From: Chondrosia reniformis
Lineage: Eukaryota > Porifera > Demospongiae > Chondrillida > Chondrillidae
Length of the DNA stretch: 64,000 nucleotides
Assembly: GCA_947172415.1 (NCBI GenBank)
Contig: OX359193.1
Coordinates: forward strand, 5,512,501 to 5,576,500
Direction of reading: 5' to 3'
Positions 14,101 to 29,100 of the stretch are shown piece after piece. The notes below the pieces were generated by a model. The model made no database searches, had not been told where the DNA came from, and saw only the letters and a program-made list of their open reading frames with translations. Both the position numbers and the translations under genes were made by a program. Position 1 is the first letter of the stretch. Each line of letters begins with the position of its first letter.

Positions 14101-17100
14101 GCTGAGTTAGAGTAGCATTTAGTACCAATGTATACACTGCCCATAGAATGAATCGATAAAATAAATATAAACCAGCAAAATATTGATATTTTGTCTTAAA
14201 CACTCCTTGAAAGACATCAAAAACAGGATCAAGTCTACTGAGAGTTGGAAGAGATTTTCCAGATAATTTATGAACAATGAAAGGAACAATTGGCTTATAC
14301 AGTAACAGAAGAGGAGGAAGCACTCCCACTACAATCAGCATGAAGAGGGCGAGCACACCAAAGGGAGCATGATCAGTGGAAAAGTACTTTATATTGCCAT
14401 CAAACAGTGGTACACTTATCTGATGTCTGTCGGTAGGCAATATTTGGGCTCCATTGCTCACTGCAGGAAAATAGTATACTGTTGATTTTGCAAGCAAGTA
14501 AAAGGATGTATAAAGAGTTCCTGTATATAGCACAACAAAAGCAGAGGACAAACCTATGATAATTGTCCCCTTTGGAACGTATTTCTCCCTGAAATGTCGT
14601 GCTTTCCTACGCATCTTACTCCAAGCCAACCCACATCTCTGAGTTGGGCAGGTTTGACAGCTGACAAGAAGCCAGGCTACCAGGAAAGCCATGATTAAGA
14701 TGCCAATTTTTAGATAGTTCATTGAATAAATAGCAAACAAAGTCTGTCCAGTACTAAAGCATGGCAGTGCATGTGTGTCAAACAATTCAAAAATAGGTCC
14801 AGATAAACTAAAGTGTCTCCAAATGAATGCTGCTGTTCTTAATGATAATTCTCTCTGGGAAAAAGTTAAGCCATATGGTATTATTATTAGGGGCACAATT
14901 TGGTAGAAGAATAAAAAGGAATGCCCAAGTCCTGATGCTAGGTTGATGTTAAAGAACACTACAACTGTAAACAGGACAACAATAGGGATGGAGTTGAGCA
15001 GGAGATACAGCAAGACAGCTCCAACTGGATTTGGAGAAGAACAGTCCACACAAGTTACTCCATCAAACAGTGATACCGTCTTGCTACCTTTACAGCGCGT
15101 TAGGAGAACGCCTTCTCTCTCTTTTAGCTGGTTAATATTATCTTTTGCTAGCAGAAACACTCCAGCTAAGATTCCAGTTCCGAAGGAGTTGTACGTTAGA
15201 TTACTGTCTACAAGGGCCGAAATATCTCCGCACGTGTATCCTAGGTTCCAGCAATGATCTTCCTTGCCGTTCCACGAAAAACAGTTGATTCCAGGATACA
15301 AACCACACTCGCAGGAACCGTTTGACAAAGCACTCGGAACGTACCCCAAATGACACGTCTCCGTTGCGGAGATATCAGCATTCGAACGTGCAATCGATAG
15401 CAGGTTCAGAAGTAACATCCCAAAAGGAACAGGCAAACGAATCACACTTGGAATGCCCATACTACCTTCAGGAATACGAAACATGGTGGACAAGTCTGCA
15501 CCTAGTTCGACCGTACTGAATCCTATATAGCGCAGGATATTTTGTACGACCTGAACCACAAGGGGTTTAGTTTCTATTTATACGCGGAGCTGTCGTACGT
15601 ATTCGTTTCCTGTAAATGTCTATATAATTCAAATTTAAGAAAACTCCCCGATGATATCAAAAGGGTTTACCAAAATAACCAGTTTACACATGAACTATAA
15701 GCCAAAATACATATTAGTAGTATGACAACAATGAAATAATTTAACATTTTCTTCTTCTTTTACACACAATATTTCTCGAATAAAGTGTGTTTGACAGAAA
15801 TATCATTACAGATCATATCTATATCAGCCAAGCAAGCACATGGAAAATTGGGAAACAACAGCGTACATATTACAATATCACTCATCAGGTCACATCAAAC
15901 CGGAATTACACTAATTACTATACACAGCATGTACATTTATCATTGGGTGTATTGTGGTAAGGCTTGCTTCTAGTTGTGCTCAATTATATGGTATGGCAAC
16001 ATCTACTAATTCAGCCATAAACAACAAAATTCAGTAATTCTGATGTTTCGACCCTTAGTTTTTCATCAGCGATGTAGAGGATAGAAAATTACAGTTGCTA
16101 CTGAAATAGAAAAGGCTAACATTGTTTGAGAGAAGGGTTGGTGCCAAATTAATAATAATAATAAATATGTACGTAATGATAATATTGAACATTTGAATTC
16201 TGTGTTAATTGATGCTATTTACGTAATTGGCAATTGTAATTTCCTTGTCCCCGTTATTGCTGATAATGAAGAGGTTGAATAGTCCAAATCATTAAATTTT
16301 GTTCCTGATAGCTCAATTACTGAAATTAACCAGCTCAAGAGCTATATGTACGTAGGTACACTACAAATACTGATACCAAATCATATTACAAATTCTACAA
16401 GCAGCTAAGTGCACATAGATAAAATACATTAAGGATTCACAGAAGATAAAGAAAAAGACAAAGACCCCCAGGATCACTGATGAAGGGTGGAATTCCCAGA
16501 AATGGCTGTCTGACCCAGTGGAGAAGAAGATGAAAGAAGAGAAAAGAAGAAAGAAAAGACTCCTATATCTTCATCCAAAGCTCTCTTCAGGTTTAGTTCC
16601 CCTATAGGCTCTTTTACAGAATAGGCATAACATGTACATAGGAAAATGGTATCTTAGATTTTTCATGTACATATGAACATGTGTACAGTGATCCACACCA
16701 TGAGAGAAAACTTTAATTTTTGGAGAACATTAACCACAAGGAACTCTATTTGCTACTCTTTAGCATTGGCTAGGATTGAGAATAGGTTTGGTCTTTATTA
16801 TTCTCTTTTAAAAAAGGAAATACTCTATTTATGAACAGGACTTTCATTGTACACAAAATAATTGTCATATGTAAACATAATGCACGAAAATCACTTTACT
16901 CTAAACAATTAGAAAGTGATAATTTGAGCAGTTAAAGCTGTACAATAGAGTTTGTCAAATATTCTAAATGTGACTATCTGTATATCAGGTCCAGACTAGG
17001 CACTAATGTCCTATCAGTTTCTTCTTCTACTTGCTTGTCTGACTTATACTTTCTATAGAAATATCTGCAACACTTGATGACTGCACATGCAAGAATGGCA

Positions 17101-20100
17101 GCTATGGGAACAAGGAGCATTATAACAGCAGCAAAGCCAAATATAACAAAGAGCTTTTCCTTGTAGCCCAAATACAGTCTTCCATACTTCAGTTCATTCC
17201 TTATCTGCAATATGGCTGTGATCATTAAAAGGTTCAGGAGGTAGAGCGATTCAATAAAGTTATGAAATCGTTTCTGAAAAGGTTGAACTAAACAGTGAAT
17301 GGCAAGGATTAATATTAACAAGCTCATAAGCACGAACTGAAAAAGGGTAACTTTCGTAAGTGCACTGGCGACCCACAAAACAAGTGTGTACAAAAGATAG
17401 ATTCCAGCAAAGAATTTATATCTTGGTTTGTACACACCTTGAAATACATCAAAAACGCCATCAAATCTACTCAAAGTTGGCAGGGATTTTCCAGTTAACT
17501 TGTGAAACAACAGAGGTATAGCTGGCTTATATATTAGGAGCAATGGAAAAAACAGCGAAACTGTTAATATAACAAAACTAAATGTTGCATATGGCATATG
17601 AGCTTTGGAAAAATATGGAATGTTTCCATCTAGAAGGGAGACTGCAATTTCCCTTTTATCTGAAATATCAATGTAGCCATCATCCGTCGCAGCTGGAAAG
17701 TAGTACACAAATGATTTGGACAGTAACAACCTGCAGACACGATATAGCCCGACCTGAATTATAACCAACATGGAACAGAAACCTGATAAAATGGTTCCTT
17801 TGTGAATTATTCTCCTTCTTAAATGTCGAGTACTCCTACGACAAAGACTCCAAATATGGCCACATCTTCCTGCTGGACAGCAATGACAGTTTATCAGACA
17901 GATTATCAGCAAAATAAGTCCCAAAATCATAAAATACCTTAAACACATAGCAGATTTCAAAGCATATAAGGACCACTTTCCAGGACATGGGAAGGAGTGG
18001 ACATCGATTAGGTCAATCCAAGGAGCATTTCCTGTGTAATAGTCCCACACAAAAGCTGCTGTATGCAATATACTTCTTGCTCTTGGTTCATTTAATTCTA
18101 ATGGAGTAATAACCAGTGGAGCTATTTGGTAAAAGAATAAAAAAGAATGCCCAAGTCCTGATGCTAGGTTGATGTTAAAGAACACTACAACTGTAAACAG
18201 GACAACAATGGGAATGGAGTTGAGCAGGAGATACAGCAAGACAGCTCCAACTGGATTTGGAGAAGAACAGTCCACACAAGTTATTCCATCAAAAAGGGAA
18301 ATTGTTTTATTATTCTTACAGTGACTTAGAAGGATGCCTTCTCTCTTTTGTAGTTCAGAGCTTACGTTATATTTCACTAAAATAGGTAAAATAGGAAGTC
18401 TTCCTACTCCAAAGCTGTTGTAACTATCATTACCAACTAGGCTACCTATGTTCATACAAATGAATCCTTTCTCCCAACAAGTAGAAAGGTCTGGCTGAGT
18501 TGTGTTAAGGCTAAAGCAATTGATACCAGGGTAGGCACCACAGGAACACTCTCCATTTAACATTCTGTTAGGGACGAGACCGTCCTTACAGACCTTCACC
18601 TTTTTGGAAAAAACCTGCACTGAAACAGCTAATACTGCCACTGCCAATAACCAGACTCTTTGAGTCACCATTATGTTAAGGTTTGAAGATTTTCAAACTG
18701 TAAACTGCCCAAAGAATACAAAAAAAGTTAAACTACTGCATACGTACATACAGTGTAGGTATATATATACAGTAAGTGATAATTACAATAGAACAATTAA
18801 CTAAACAAAACTGCAGGTTTTCAATAATATGAATGACACTTTGTATTATAAAAATAAGATGAAACTAAAATTATTAGTAGCTAATGAATGAAATCCTTTT
18901 CTTTCAAAATGAATATATCAAATAGGATAAACACATTATCGACAAACAAGATTCCTTTAATTAGCCTACCAGTAGTTGTGAATCCATTACCACATGGTTA
19001 AATAGTGTCATCAAGACAATACAGCATGCAGTCATGCATGCTACATAGACGCAAATGAAAAAGATGTGCATTAATTAAACCCTCAATCATGAATCTGAAG
19101 GATTCTATTGGCTGGAGGTCATGTGATCAGCACTAACCTATAGAAACATTTAACCTTAACAAACTGAAGATGTATGGCCTACAGTTATGTACATGACAAA
19201 TGTACACATAAGTACATACTTATGGCTTCTAAACCATTCTGTCATCTTTCTTTTATTAACAACAACATTTCCTAATGGTGGTATGTATTCCTTTATAGTC
19301 ACTCAATATGCAACCGGAAAGCGCACTCTGCTATGGTTTATGCTGATTAACGTTTTGCCCAACAGGTTAAACATGAGGCACTCCTCGGGGACATGAGTGG
19401 GCAGGGGTAATATCCAGAGTTCACTGATGATGATATCGATGCTTTAAGATCGGCTTTAGATCATGAAGTTCCCCTATTTTTCCAATAGTCTTATTTACGT
19501 AATTGATGAACACACGTCAATGGTCAATTTATGAGAATGAGGATCCCCAATACAGTCTAGTATCTTCTATAACCTACTAACTCTATACAATAAACATCAA
19601 CCAATACACTACCAATTCTACGTATAAACACAATTGTATGTAAAAACAGACAGTTAAATTGGAAAAAATTACAATTCCGTATTGTACCTCAAACTAATTA
19701 CAATTTCATTTTCCTCAACTGGTTAGGCATATGTTACACAATATATCCATTGAATTACTATATTTTTGAATTTCAAAACCATACACACAGTAGAAAAGTG
19801 CATTAACAAGATTCATGCAAGTTTTGATCACAAAATAAGAATGCACTTGAATTTCCAAACAAATTTAACTGTAAAACTACATCTTTACATATTAAACAAA
19901 ACCCACTATCCTACGTATACAAATGTAGCTTCTTTGCAAGTTACTGCACATCACCTTCAGAATCACCAATATACCTGTACAATAGGTTTACACTTGCCGT
20001 CATCCTCTCCTCCAAGGCTGATGGTTGTGTTCCTCTACGCTGTCTGTACCAAAACATGCAACTCTTGTACACAATATACATTATCAAGAGAGCTATTGGC

Positions 20101-23100
20101 AAAAGGATTAAAGTCACAGCAACATAGGATAAATTGAAGTAAAACTTGCTGCTACTCTTTATTCTTGAGTTTTGCTGGATCTGCATGAAGGCAGCTATAA
20201 TAGTAAGATTAAGCAAAAATAGCGTCTCTATGTAGTTCAACATTCTCCTTTCAAATGGTTGAACAAAACAATGAATAGCCAGAAAGATTATTAAAAAACA
20301 AGTTAAAGTAAAGCGATATCCAACCACATTTTGTGTTATTGCATTTGTACTCCACAAGAGAAAGCAATATATAAAATATAGCCCAGCAAAGAATCTACAC
20401 TTTGGTTTATAAACTCCTTGGAACACATCAAACAAGGCATCCAATCTGCTCAAAGTAGGAAGGGACTTTCCCGTCAGTTTGTGGAATAATATAGGAATGC
20501 AAGGCTTATATATAAGGAGCAGAGGAAGGATTCCTGAGACAAGAATTACAACTGTGCATACTCCTAAAATGATTCGGTAGCTCTGATCTATATCATTGGA
20601 ACTCCAATCACTGAAAACCGGAACTGAAGGGGAAATAATATCAGAAACTCGCAGGCAGCTGTTAGAAGCTGGAAAGTAATATATCTGCATTCTGGATAAT
20701 AGATTGCTACCTATTCGATAGATACCACCATACATTACCATAATCATAGAACAGACACCAGTCAGCACTGTTCCTGCTGGTAAAAACCTTTCTCGAAAAT
20801 TCCTAATGAATCTACGAAGTCTGCTCCAAGGTATGCTACATATGCGCAGAGGACAGGAGATGCAGCGTGCAAGAATTAGTACCAGCAGTATTAAGAAGAA
20901 CAAGACTAATAATCCACACACGCGCATCATATAAATAGTAGAAAAGGTCCACTTCTTGACGCACAGAAACGCACTCGTATCTATTAAATTAATCACTGGA
21001 TTCTCACCAGTTCCATAATCCCATAAAAAGGAAGCACCGTGAAAACCAAAGTTCACCATTGACTGATAAAACTTTAAAGGTGCTAACACCAGTGGAGCTA
21101 TCTGGTAAAAGAACAAAAAGGAATGCCCAAGTCCTGATGCTAGGTTGATGTTAAAGAACACTACAACTGTAAACAGGACAACAATGGGGATGGAGTTGAG
21201 CAGGAGATACAGGAAGACAGCTCCAACTGGATTTGGAGAAGAACAGTCCACACAAGTTACTCCATCAAAAAGGGAAAGGCTCTTATTTCCTTTACATTGG
21301 GTTAGAAAGGTCCCTTCTTTCAAGTACAGCTCTGCTATACTGTACTTTACCAAGAAGCTCAGTGGGGGCAGAAGACCAACTCCAAAATGATTGTAACTGT
21401 CATTCGATAGGAGAGATATATTACCACACCATAATCCAAGCTCCCAACAGCTTTTTAGTACATCTGGTATCTTCTTATCCCAGTGAAAGCAATCCATCCC
21501 AGGATAGGCCCCACAGAGACAATGGTCTTTTGAATCACAGTTAGGCACAAAGCCTCCTTTACATTGTTTCCCATTTGCTACCGCCAAGTGTAAATAAAAT
21601 AGCACAAAAAGAATTGAGAGAACACTCTTACCAACTCCTTCCAGCATTATTAGTATGTTGTAAATAATAACCAACTTAACAAGATGAAACACACTACGTA
21701 TATAAAAAGGTGAATACACAATAGACTGAATACAGTATTTAGTGAAAATATTTTTACTGAAAAGGGAGAAAGATGTGTACTATATCAATGGAATAGACTT
21801 TCAGCATACTGTAAGACAATAGATCTAGAGCTACAAAAAGAAGACTGTTAATTTCTGTGACATAGGTAATACCGTATCATAAGAACCTTTAGGAATCTAG
21901 GCTAGAAAATGTAACAGTTTTGATCGAAGAAAAATGAGATCTATCAGTTCTAGGTAGGTCCAGCTATTATACTGTATTGTGAAGGTGAATATATGTAAAT
22001 TTCATGAAATAATGTACTTTTATTAAATAGGGAAAATGTGTAATGCATCAATGCATTAATGGACTAGACTTTCAGCATACTGTAAGATTATTTTTTGTGG
22101 TACATATATGTATGTACATACGTATGTACATACAACAAAGACCTTTTGGAATCTATGCTAGGTACATTTATAAATATTGTCCTACCATTATGACACTGGT
22201 TATATATGTTATATATATAGCTATCTGAAATGAAACTTATCTAATGTTTTCAACAATTAATTTATCAATCAACTGTAAATGATATCAATAATGTTAACAA
22301 AAACTTGCAATCAATGAATGAAACAAAACATTACTGTCGAAAAAATTTCTACTAATATTTCACTAAAACAAGACATAGATTAGCCTGATTTATTATATGA
22401 GAATAAATTGGCCAATTATAAGATATTTAAAAACGTTTATTGTATATTTTCTTCCAAAATATTAACTGATTCAATCAATTGCTCATTTTCTTCCAATAAA
22501 GCACCTGCACACCGCCTCTTACAATAAACAAAAAAAGGTTTACATCTTCTGTAGAGTACATATATAGTTACAATTAGCAATGGGAACACAAGAAGCGAAA
22601 TTGAAACAATTTTGCTTAAAATAATCCAAACAGTGTTTACATAACCTCCATCAATTCGCCGTTCAGCAAGAATCTCTTTGAAATGTAACAAAGCTGCTAT
22701 TATTGTTAAGTTTAACAGAAATAATGTCTCCAGGAAATTTTGACGATTTACCCTAAAAGGTTGGAAAATGCAATGAATAGCCAGGATTATTATCAGAGTA
22801 AACAGAAGGCCAAACTGATAATTAGTTGTGCCAGTAATAAACAGATAACAACACCATAAGAAAATACGGTACAAGAGATACACTCCTGCAAAGAAGCGAT
22901 ATTTAGGTTTATAGGCTTCTTGGAAGACATCAAATATTGGATCCAGTTTACTTAATGATGGTAAAGATTTCCTAGTAAATTTGTGAAATAGCATGGGGAT
23001 AGCTGGCTTGTAAAGCAAAATCAAAGAAAACAAAACAACAACCAACAAGGAAAAGAAAGCAAATACAGAATAATACACATGGGATTTTGTTAGATAACGG

Positions 23101-26100
23101 TTTTCTCCATTTAGTATTGGTACTGAAACTCTTAAGAGATCATCTGGTGATAAAAGGCCATCTGAAGAGGTTGCAGGAAAGTAGTACACATATGATTGAG
23201 TCAGTAAGAATGACGCAGTCTCTAGCACTGATCCAACTGCTAGTAAACTGGCCGAACACAACCCAGTAAGCAATGTACCCCTAATTGCATACTTCTCACG
23301 GCCATGTCTCATCCACCTGCGACATCTACTCCAACCAATTCCTACTTTCCAACCAGAACAGCAGTGGCAGTTTACCAAAATCACTGTCATCACAATCATC
23401 ACTATAGCAATGCCCACTTTCAGGTACATTAAGGCACTCAGAGCCAGCAAGTTAGGACCATGGGACAGACAAGGGAAAGATGTAGTATTGACAATGTCCA
23501 TTAATGTGTTATGAAGCCTAAAAAAGTCCCATAGAAAAGATGCAGTGTATACATTTGAAAAATACTGAGGCAATGTCAATCTCATTGGCACCAGGATTAA
23601 TGGAGCTACTTGGTAGAAGAATAAAAAGGAATGGCCAAGTCCTGATGCTAGGTTGATGTTAAAGAACACTACAACTGTAAACAGGACAACAATAGGGATG
23701 GAGTTGAGCAGGAGATACAGCAAGACAGCTCCAACTGGATTTGGAGAAGAACAGTCCACACAAGTTACTCCATCAAAAAGGGAAAGGCTCTTATTTCCTT
23801 TACAACGTGTCAGTAGAATGCCTTCTCGGTCATTCAATTCCGTTACATCGTATTTCGCCAACATACTTACTGAATTAAACACTCCTATGCCAAAAGAATT
23901 AAACGTTACGTTACGTCCCACTAAAGCTGATATATCTCCGCACGTTACCCAGTGCTTTTTACAGTCAGGATTCGTCCAGTTCCAATAGAAGCAAGGAATG
24001 GAAGGATAAGCGCCACACGAGCAATGATCTCCATTAAAACCACGGGCAGGGATTAATCCAGGAAGGCACTTCTTCACAGGCTTTTTAATCGCAATAGTCT
24101 GATTAGTTAAAGCAACAAATGCTAACACTAGAAATCCCTTTCTACAAAACCATGGCCAAAAGGACGCCATTTGCATTACCAACGATAGTCAATAACACGT
24201 CTAAGGCCGACTTTATTAATACGGTTAAGTTACTCCAGCGCGGGGGCTATGAGAGTTCAACAAATCGAGGATATACGGTACTACGATCATGTGCAACTGA
24301 TTTACTGGCAATCAGAACTTTTATAGGACGATGAGGCAGACAAGGAATATATAACCATTTACTACGACCATAGATAATACCTAAACCACGTACGTAGTAC
24401 GACACAAAAACAAAACAAAAATTAAGGACACAATACAGTGCGTAGGTATTTTGGTATTGTATCCACCGTTGATGTATACTGCTAGCAATTACAAGAAGTC
24501 GATTTAATACAAAATATTTCAAATGCTTCATATTTGGACTGAATGTATAGCATAAGAAACATGAGGTAACCAACAATGTCAACATGTACAGAAATAATAA
24601 TGGTGCTATATATATAGGTCAAATGAATAACTGCTATATATAGAATACACTTGTAGCCATGACAACTGTCCTCACCTTCTACACATTAATATAGTAACTA
24701 ACATACGTATATGGAACCATTTCAACCTTAACAAACTGGAAGCGTATGGTCAACAATTCAACAGTTACATACACACATTCGCAGCATTCCAAATATTTAA
24801 GTAGTTAGCAGGGCTGGTGGAGCTGGACTGGTTGCTCCAGTTTTGGTAACCTTGGTAATAAAATTTTAGTGGAATCCATAATCCTGGAACATACTAACCA
24901 TGTCTATCTAACAGTTGTTTAGGTGAACATTTAAAACATCATTCTGATAGTTAAAACTGCAGGTAGACCGTGTTCTTATCAAATTAGACCTAAAAAACTG
25001 CGTGCGAAAGATTGTGCAATGAAAGTGACTAATATTGTCAGACTAGGTAGACTTAGCCTGACCAACTAAAAATTGCTTCCTCTGGTTCTTGGTGGACCAA
25101 GATGGTTGAGATTCAGAAGGGTTTGTCAGTCCTCAACTGGACCTGCTCTTGCAAGTCACACTTACATGTCTAGGGAGGGCTGGCTCTTCCCTTCCATACT
25201 TGCCTCTGTACCAGAATGTCAGAGCTCTCCAGACCTCCTCTGAGATAAATTCATAGTCTACTCCCCGGACGATATCACTCCTCAGCTTACCTCCCTCGTT
25301 GGTCAGATTTATTAACTGAACAAATAATTATAGACATGGTATAAAAACAAATATAGTGACACAAAGGAAAAGCTCTACAAATTGAGCTGCATATACATAC
25401 AGTTTTAAACAAAGTTTTTTTGATATTTAAACTATTATATACATACTTAAGTAACCTCAGCAACATAATTTTTATCAATTCCAGCGTTTTGACCCACGTT
25501 GCCGAGGCTCATTTAAATATCTAGATTATCATTATGATCATTTCATACTTAAGAACTAACCCTCTTCTCAACTGGTGTTTCGGGCTCACACAGGCAGCTG
25601 TTGTCAATCTGGTCAAGCTGGGAACGAGGATCATTTTCACAGGTCACCCCTAGAGACACATCTGGAGCTGTCACATTTTTGGGTGGAACAGCTGTTTCCA
25701 TTTCAGTTGTAGCTTCCTTTGCAGACTCTAATGCATCTTGAGAATCTAAACAAGCGACATACGTATGCATGTACACATATGACACTGCATTAATAATCTG
25801 TTACATTTTCTATAGTTATACGTACTCATATTCACCAAATACATTTGAAATGTAAGGCATTTCCTACATACTGTAGATGTATTTACCAGTGCAAGTTGAA
25901 AAGTACCTACAAAATGTACTTGAATGCAATCTCTACATACGTACCTGCTTCATTGGAGGTGGGAGATTGAAGGGACTGGTCAGGTTGCTGAAGCTCTTGA
26001 AATCTAGTGGTATTCTCAGCTCTGCTATCATCACAAGTAGTAGTGGATTGCTGGTGACTAGTCTTGCTGCTAGGCTGGTGAGGTTGGCGACTGCTCTTAG

Positions 26101-29100
26101 ATTTCCTAGTCTTCAGAGCTCCTTGTTTGCTTCCTACTCTAGAATCTGTCAGCTTCGGTAGGTTTGGCAGCAAAACTGTCGAATCCTAGAAAAGAAAAAC
26201 CAATGGACACGCAATAGCAACAATACATGCACATGCAGAGCTATATAAATAGAGCACTTTAAAATTAACATTAATAGTCTGTGGTTGAAAAACTTTATGC
26301 AAGAAATTTCATTGCTTGGGCCAACCACTAATATATTATAACAAATAAAATGCCCAGAATTACAGTTTGAACAAACAAAAAGTGGAGTTTAGTTGAATTC
26401 CAGTTAATTCAGGTGTCAAATAATAAAGTTAGTTCTGCTGTAGGTTAACCTATTGAAGTGGTTTAGGCAGCATGTTTGTATAGCGTATTAAGAATAAAAT
26501 TTCTTACACATTCACTAACTTCAAAATTCACTGCCTTCTTCCAATTCTCCCACCAGTTTTGTTCAATCAGATAGACCTTACCCCCATTTTGATATCTGTC
26601 CTTGGCAGCTCTCTGTAAATATCCACTAAATTATACAAAAGTACACATAAAGCTAAAATCAGAGAAATGTAAAAGAAACTTAAACATGGCCTTCCATAGC
26701 AAGTCAGCAAATGTAGCAATTAAGTTCTATTTGTAGCAGGCCTCTCCATATCAGTTCAGCACTCCATCAGAATGTCCATTAGGTTAAGGGATGCACTAGA
26801 GTCTGCTGACCACAAGAACACGCATTATTAGTCACTTAGATAGAATATTATTTGCTCTCTTAGTCATTTAAATAGGCGGACAACAGAGAATCCAATTAAA
26901 GGCTACAGCCCCGGGTACGTAATTGATTAGTGACCATAATAAAGTATAAAGCCCAAAATTCTGTGTACATAGGTAGAAATAAGAGATGAAGGGTTATTGA
27001 GCTTCAGCAACATGAATTGGTAAATTCTGAACGTTTCGACCCTGAGGTCTCATCAGCAATATATCTTATAATGATCGCAACAAGCACTCCCAATTCCTTC
27101 ATAGGTAGAAATGTATATATGTACATACTACAAATACATATAGACATAGGTATGTACCTGATGACCTCTGCTTCCATCTTTGGAGTTGTCGGCCTCAAAC
27201 CAAAGACCACATGGCACACCTGCATAGGTTAGGTACACGCATACATACATAGGTTAGGTACACGCATACATACATAGGTTAGGTACACGCATACATACAT
27301 AGGTTAGGTACACGCATACATACATACATAGGTTACATACATACATAGGTTAGGTACACGCATACATACATAGGTTAGGTACACGCATACATACATAGGT
27401 TAGGTACACGCATACATACATACATAGGTTAGGTACACGCATACATACATACATAGGTTAGGTACACGCATACATACATAGGTTAGGTACACGCATACAT
27501 ACATAGGTTAGGTACACGCATACATACATACATAGGTTACATACATACATAGGTTAGGTACACGCATACATACATAGGTTAGGTACACGCATACATACAT
27601 ACGTAGGTTAGGTACACGCATACATACATACGTAGGTTAGGTACACGCATACATACATACGTAGGTTAGGTACACGCATACATACATACGTAGGTTAGGT
27701 ACACGCATACATACATACGTAGGTTAGGTACACGCATACATACGTAGGTTAGGTACACGCATACATACGTAGGTTAGGTACACGCATACATACGTAGGTT
27801 AGGTACACGCATACATACGTAGGTTAGGTACACGCATACATACGTAGGTTAGGTACACGCATACATACGTAGGTTAGGTACACGCATACATACGTAGGTT
27901 AGGTACACGCATACATACATAGGTTAGGTACACGCATACATACGTAGGTTAGGTACACGCATACATACATACGTAGGTTAGGTACACGCATACATACATA
28001 GGTTAGGTACACGCATACATACATAGGTTAGGTACACGCATACATACATACATAGGTTAGGTACACGCATACATACATACATAGGTTAGGTACACGCATA
28101 CATACATACATAGGTTAGGTACACGCATACATACATACATAGGTTAGGTACACGCATACATACATAGGTTAGGTACACGCATACATACATACATAGGTTA
28201 CATACATACATAGGTTAGGTACACGCATACATACATACATAGGTTAGGTACACGCATACATACATACGTAGGTTAGGTACACGCATACATACATACGTAG
28301 GTTAGGTACACGCATACATACATACGTAGGTTAGGTACACGCATACATACATACGTAGGTTAGGTACACGCATACATACATACGTAGGTTAGGTACACGC
28401 ATACATACATACGTAGGTTAGGTACACGCATACATACATAGGTTAGGTACACGCATACATACATACGTAGGTTAGGTACACGCATACATACATACATAGG
28501 TTAGGTACACGCATACATACATAGGTTAGGTACACGCATACATACATACATAGGTTAGGTACACGCATACATACATACATAGGTTAGGTACACGCATACA
28601 TACATAGGTTAGGTACACGCATACATACATAGGTTAGGTACACACATACATACATACATAGGTTAGGTACACGCATACATACATAGGTTAGGTACACGCA
28701 TACATACATAGGTTAGGTACACGCATACATACATAGGTTAGGTACACGCATACATACATAGGTTAGGTACACGCATACATACATACATAGGTTAGGTACA
28801 CGCATACATACATACATAGGTTAGGTACACGCATACATACATAGGTTAGGTACACGCATACATACATACATAGGTTAGGTACACGCATACATACGTAGGT
28901 TAGGTACACACATACATACATACATAGGTTAGGTACACGCATACATACATAGGTTAGGTACACGCATACATACATAGGTTAGGTACACGCATACATACAT
29001 AGGTTAGGTACACGCATACATACATACATAGGTTAGGTACACGCATACATACATACATAGGTTAGGTACACGCATACATACATAGGTTAGGTACACGCAT

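Noticed and set aside
14943-24000. Recurring plus-strand frame [13 protein letters not shown]... seen antisense to genes B, D and E
   Set aside because: It is the mirror of the homogenised core tract. Its repetition follows from DNA identity, and it has no independent start or stop conservation.
24247-24585. 112-codon minus-strand frame upstream of gene E
   Set aside because: No homology, and the composition is Tyr/Cys/Leu-rich AT noise. It probably lies in the promoter or intron region.
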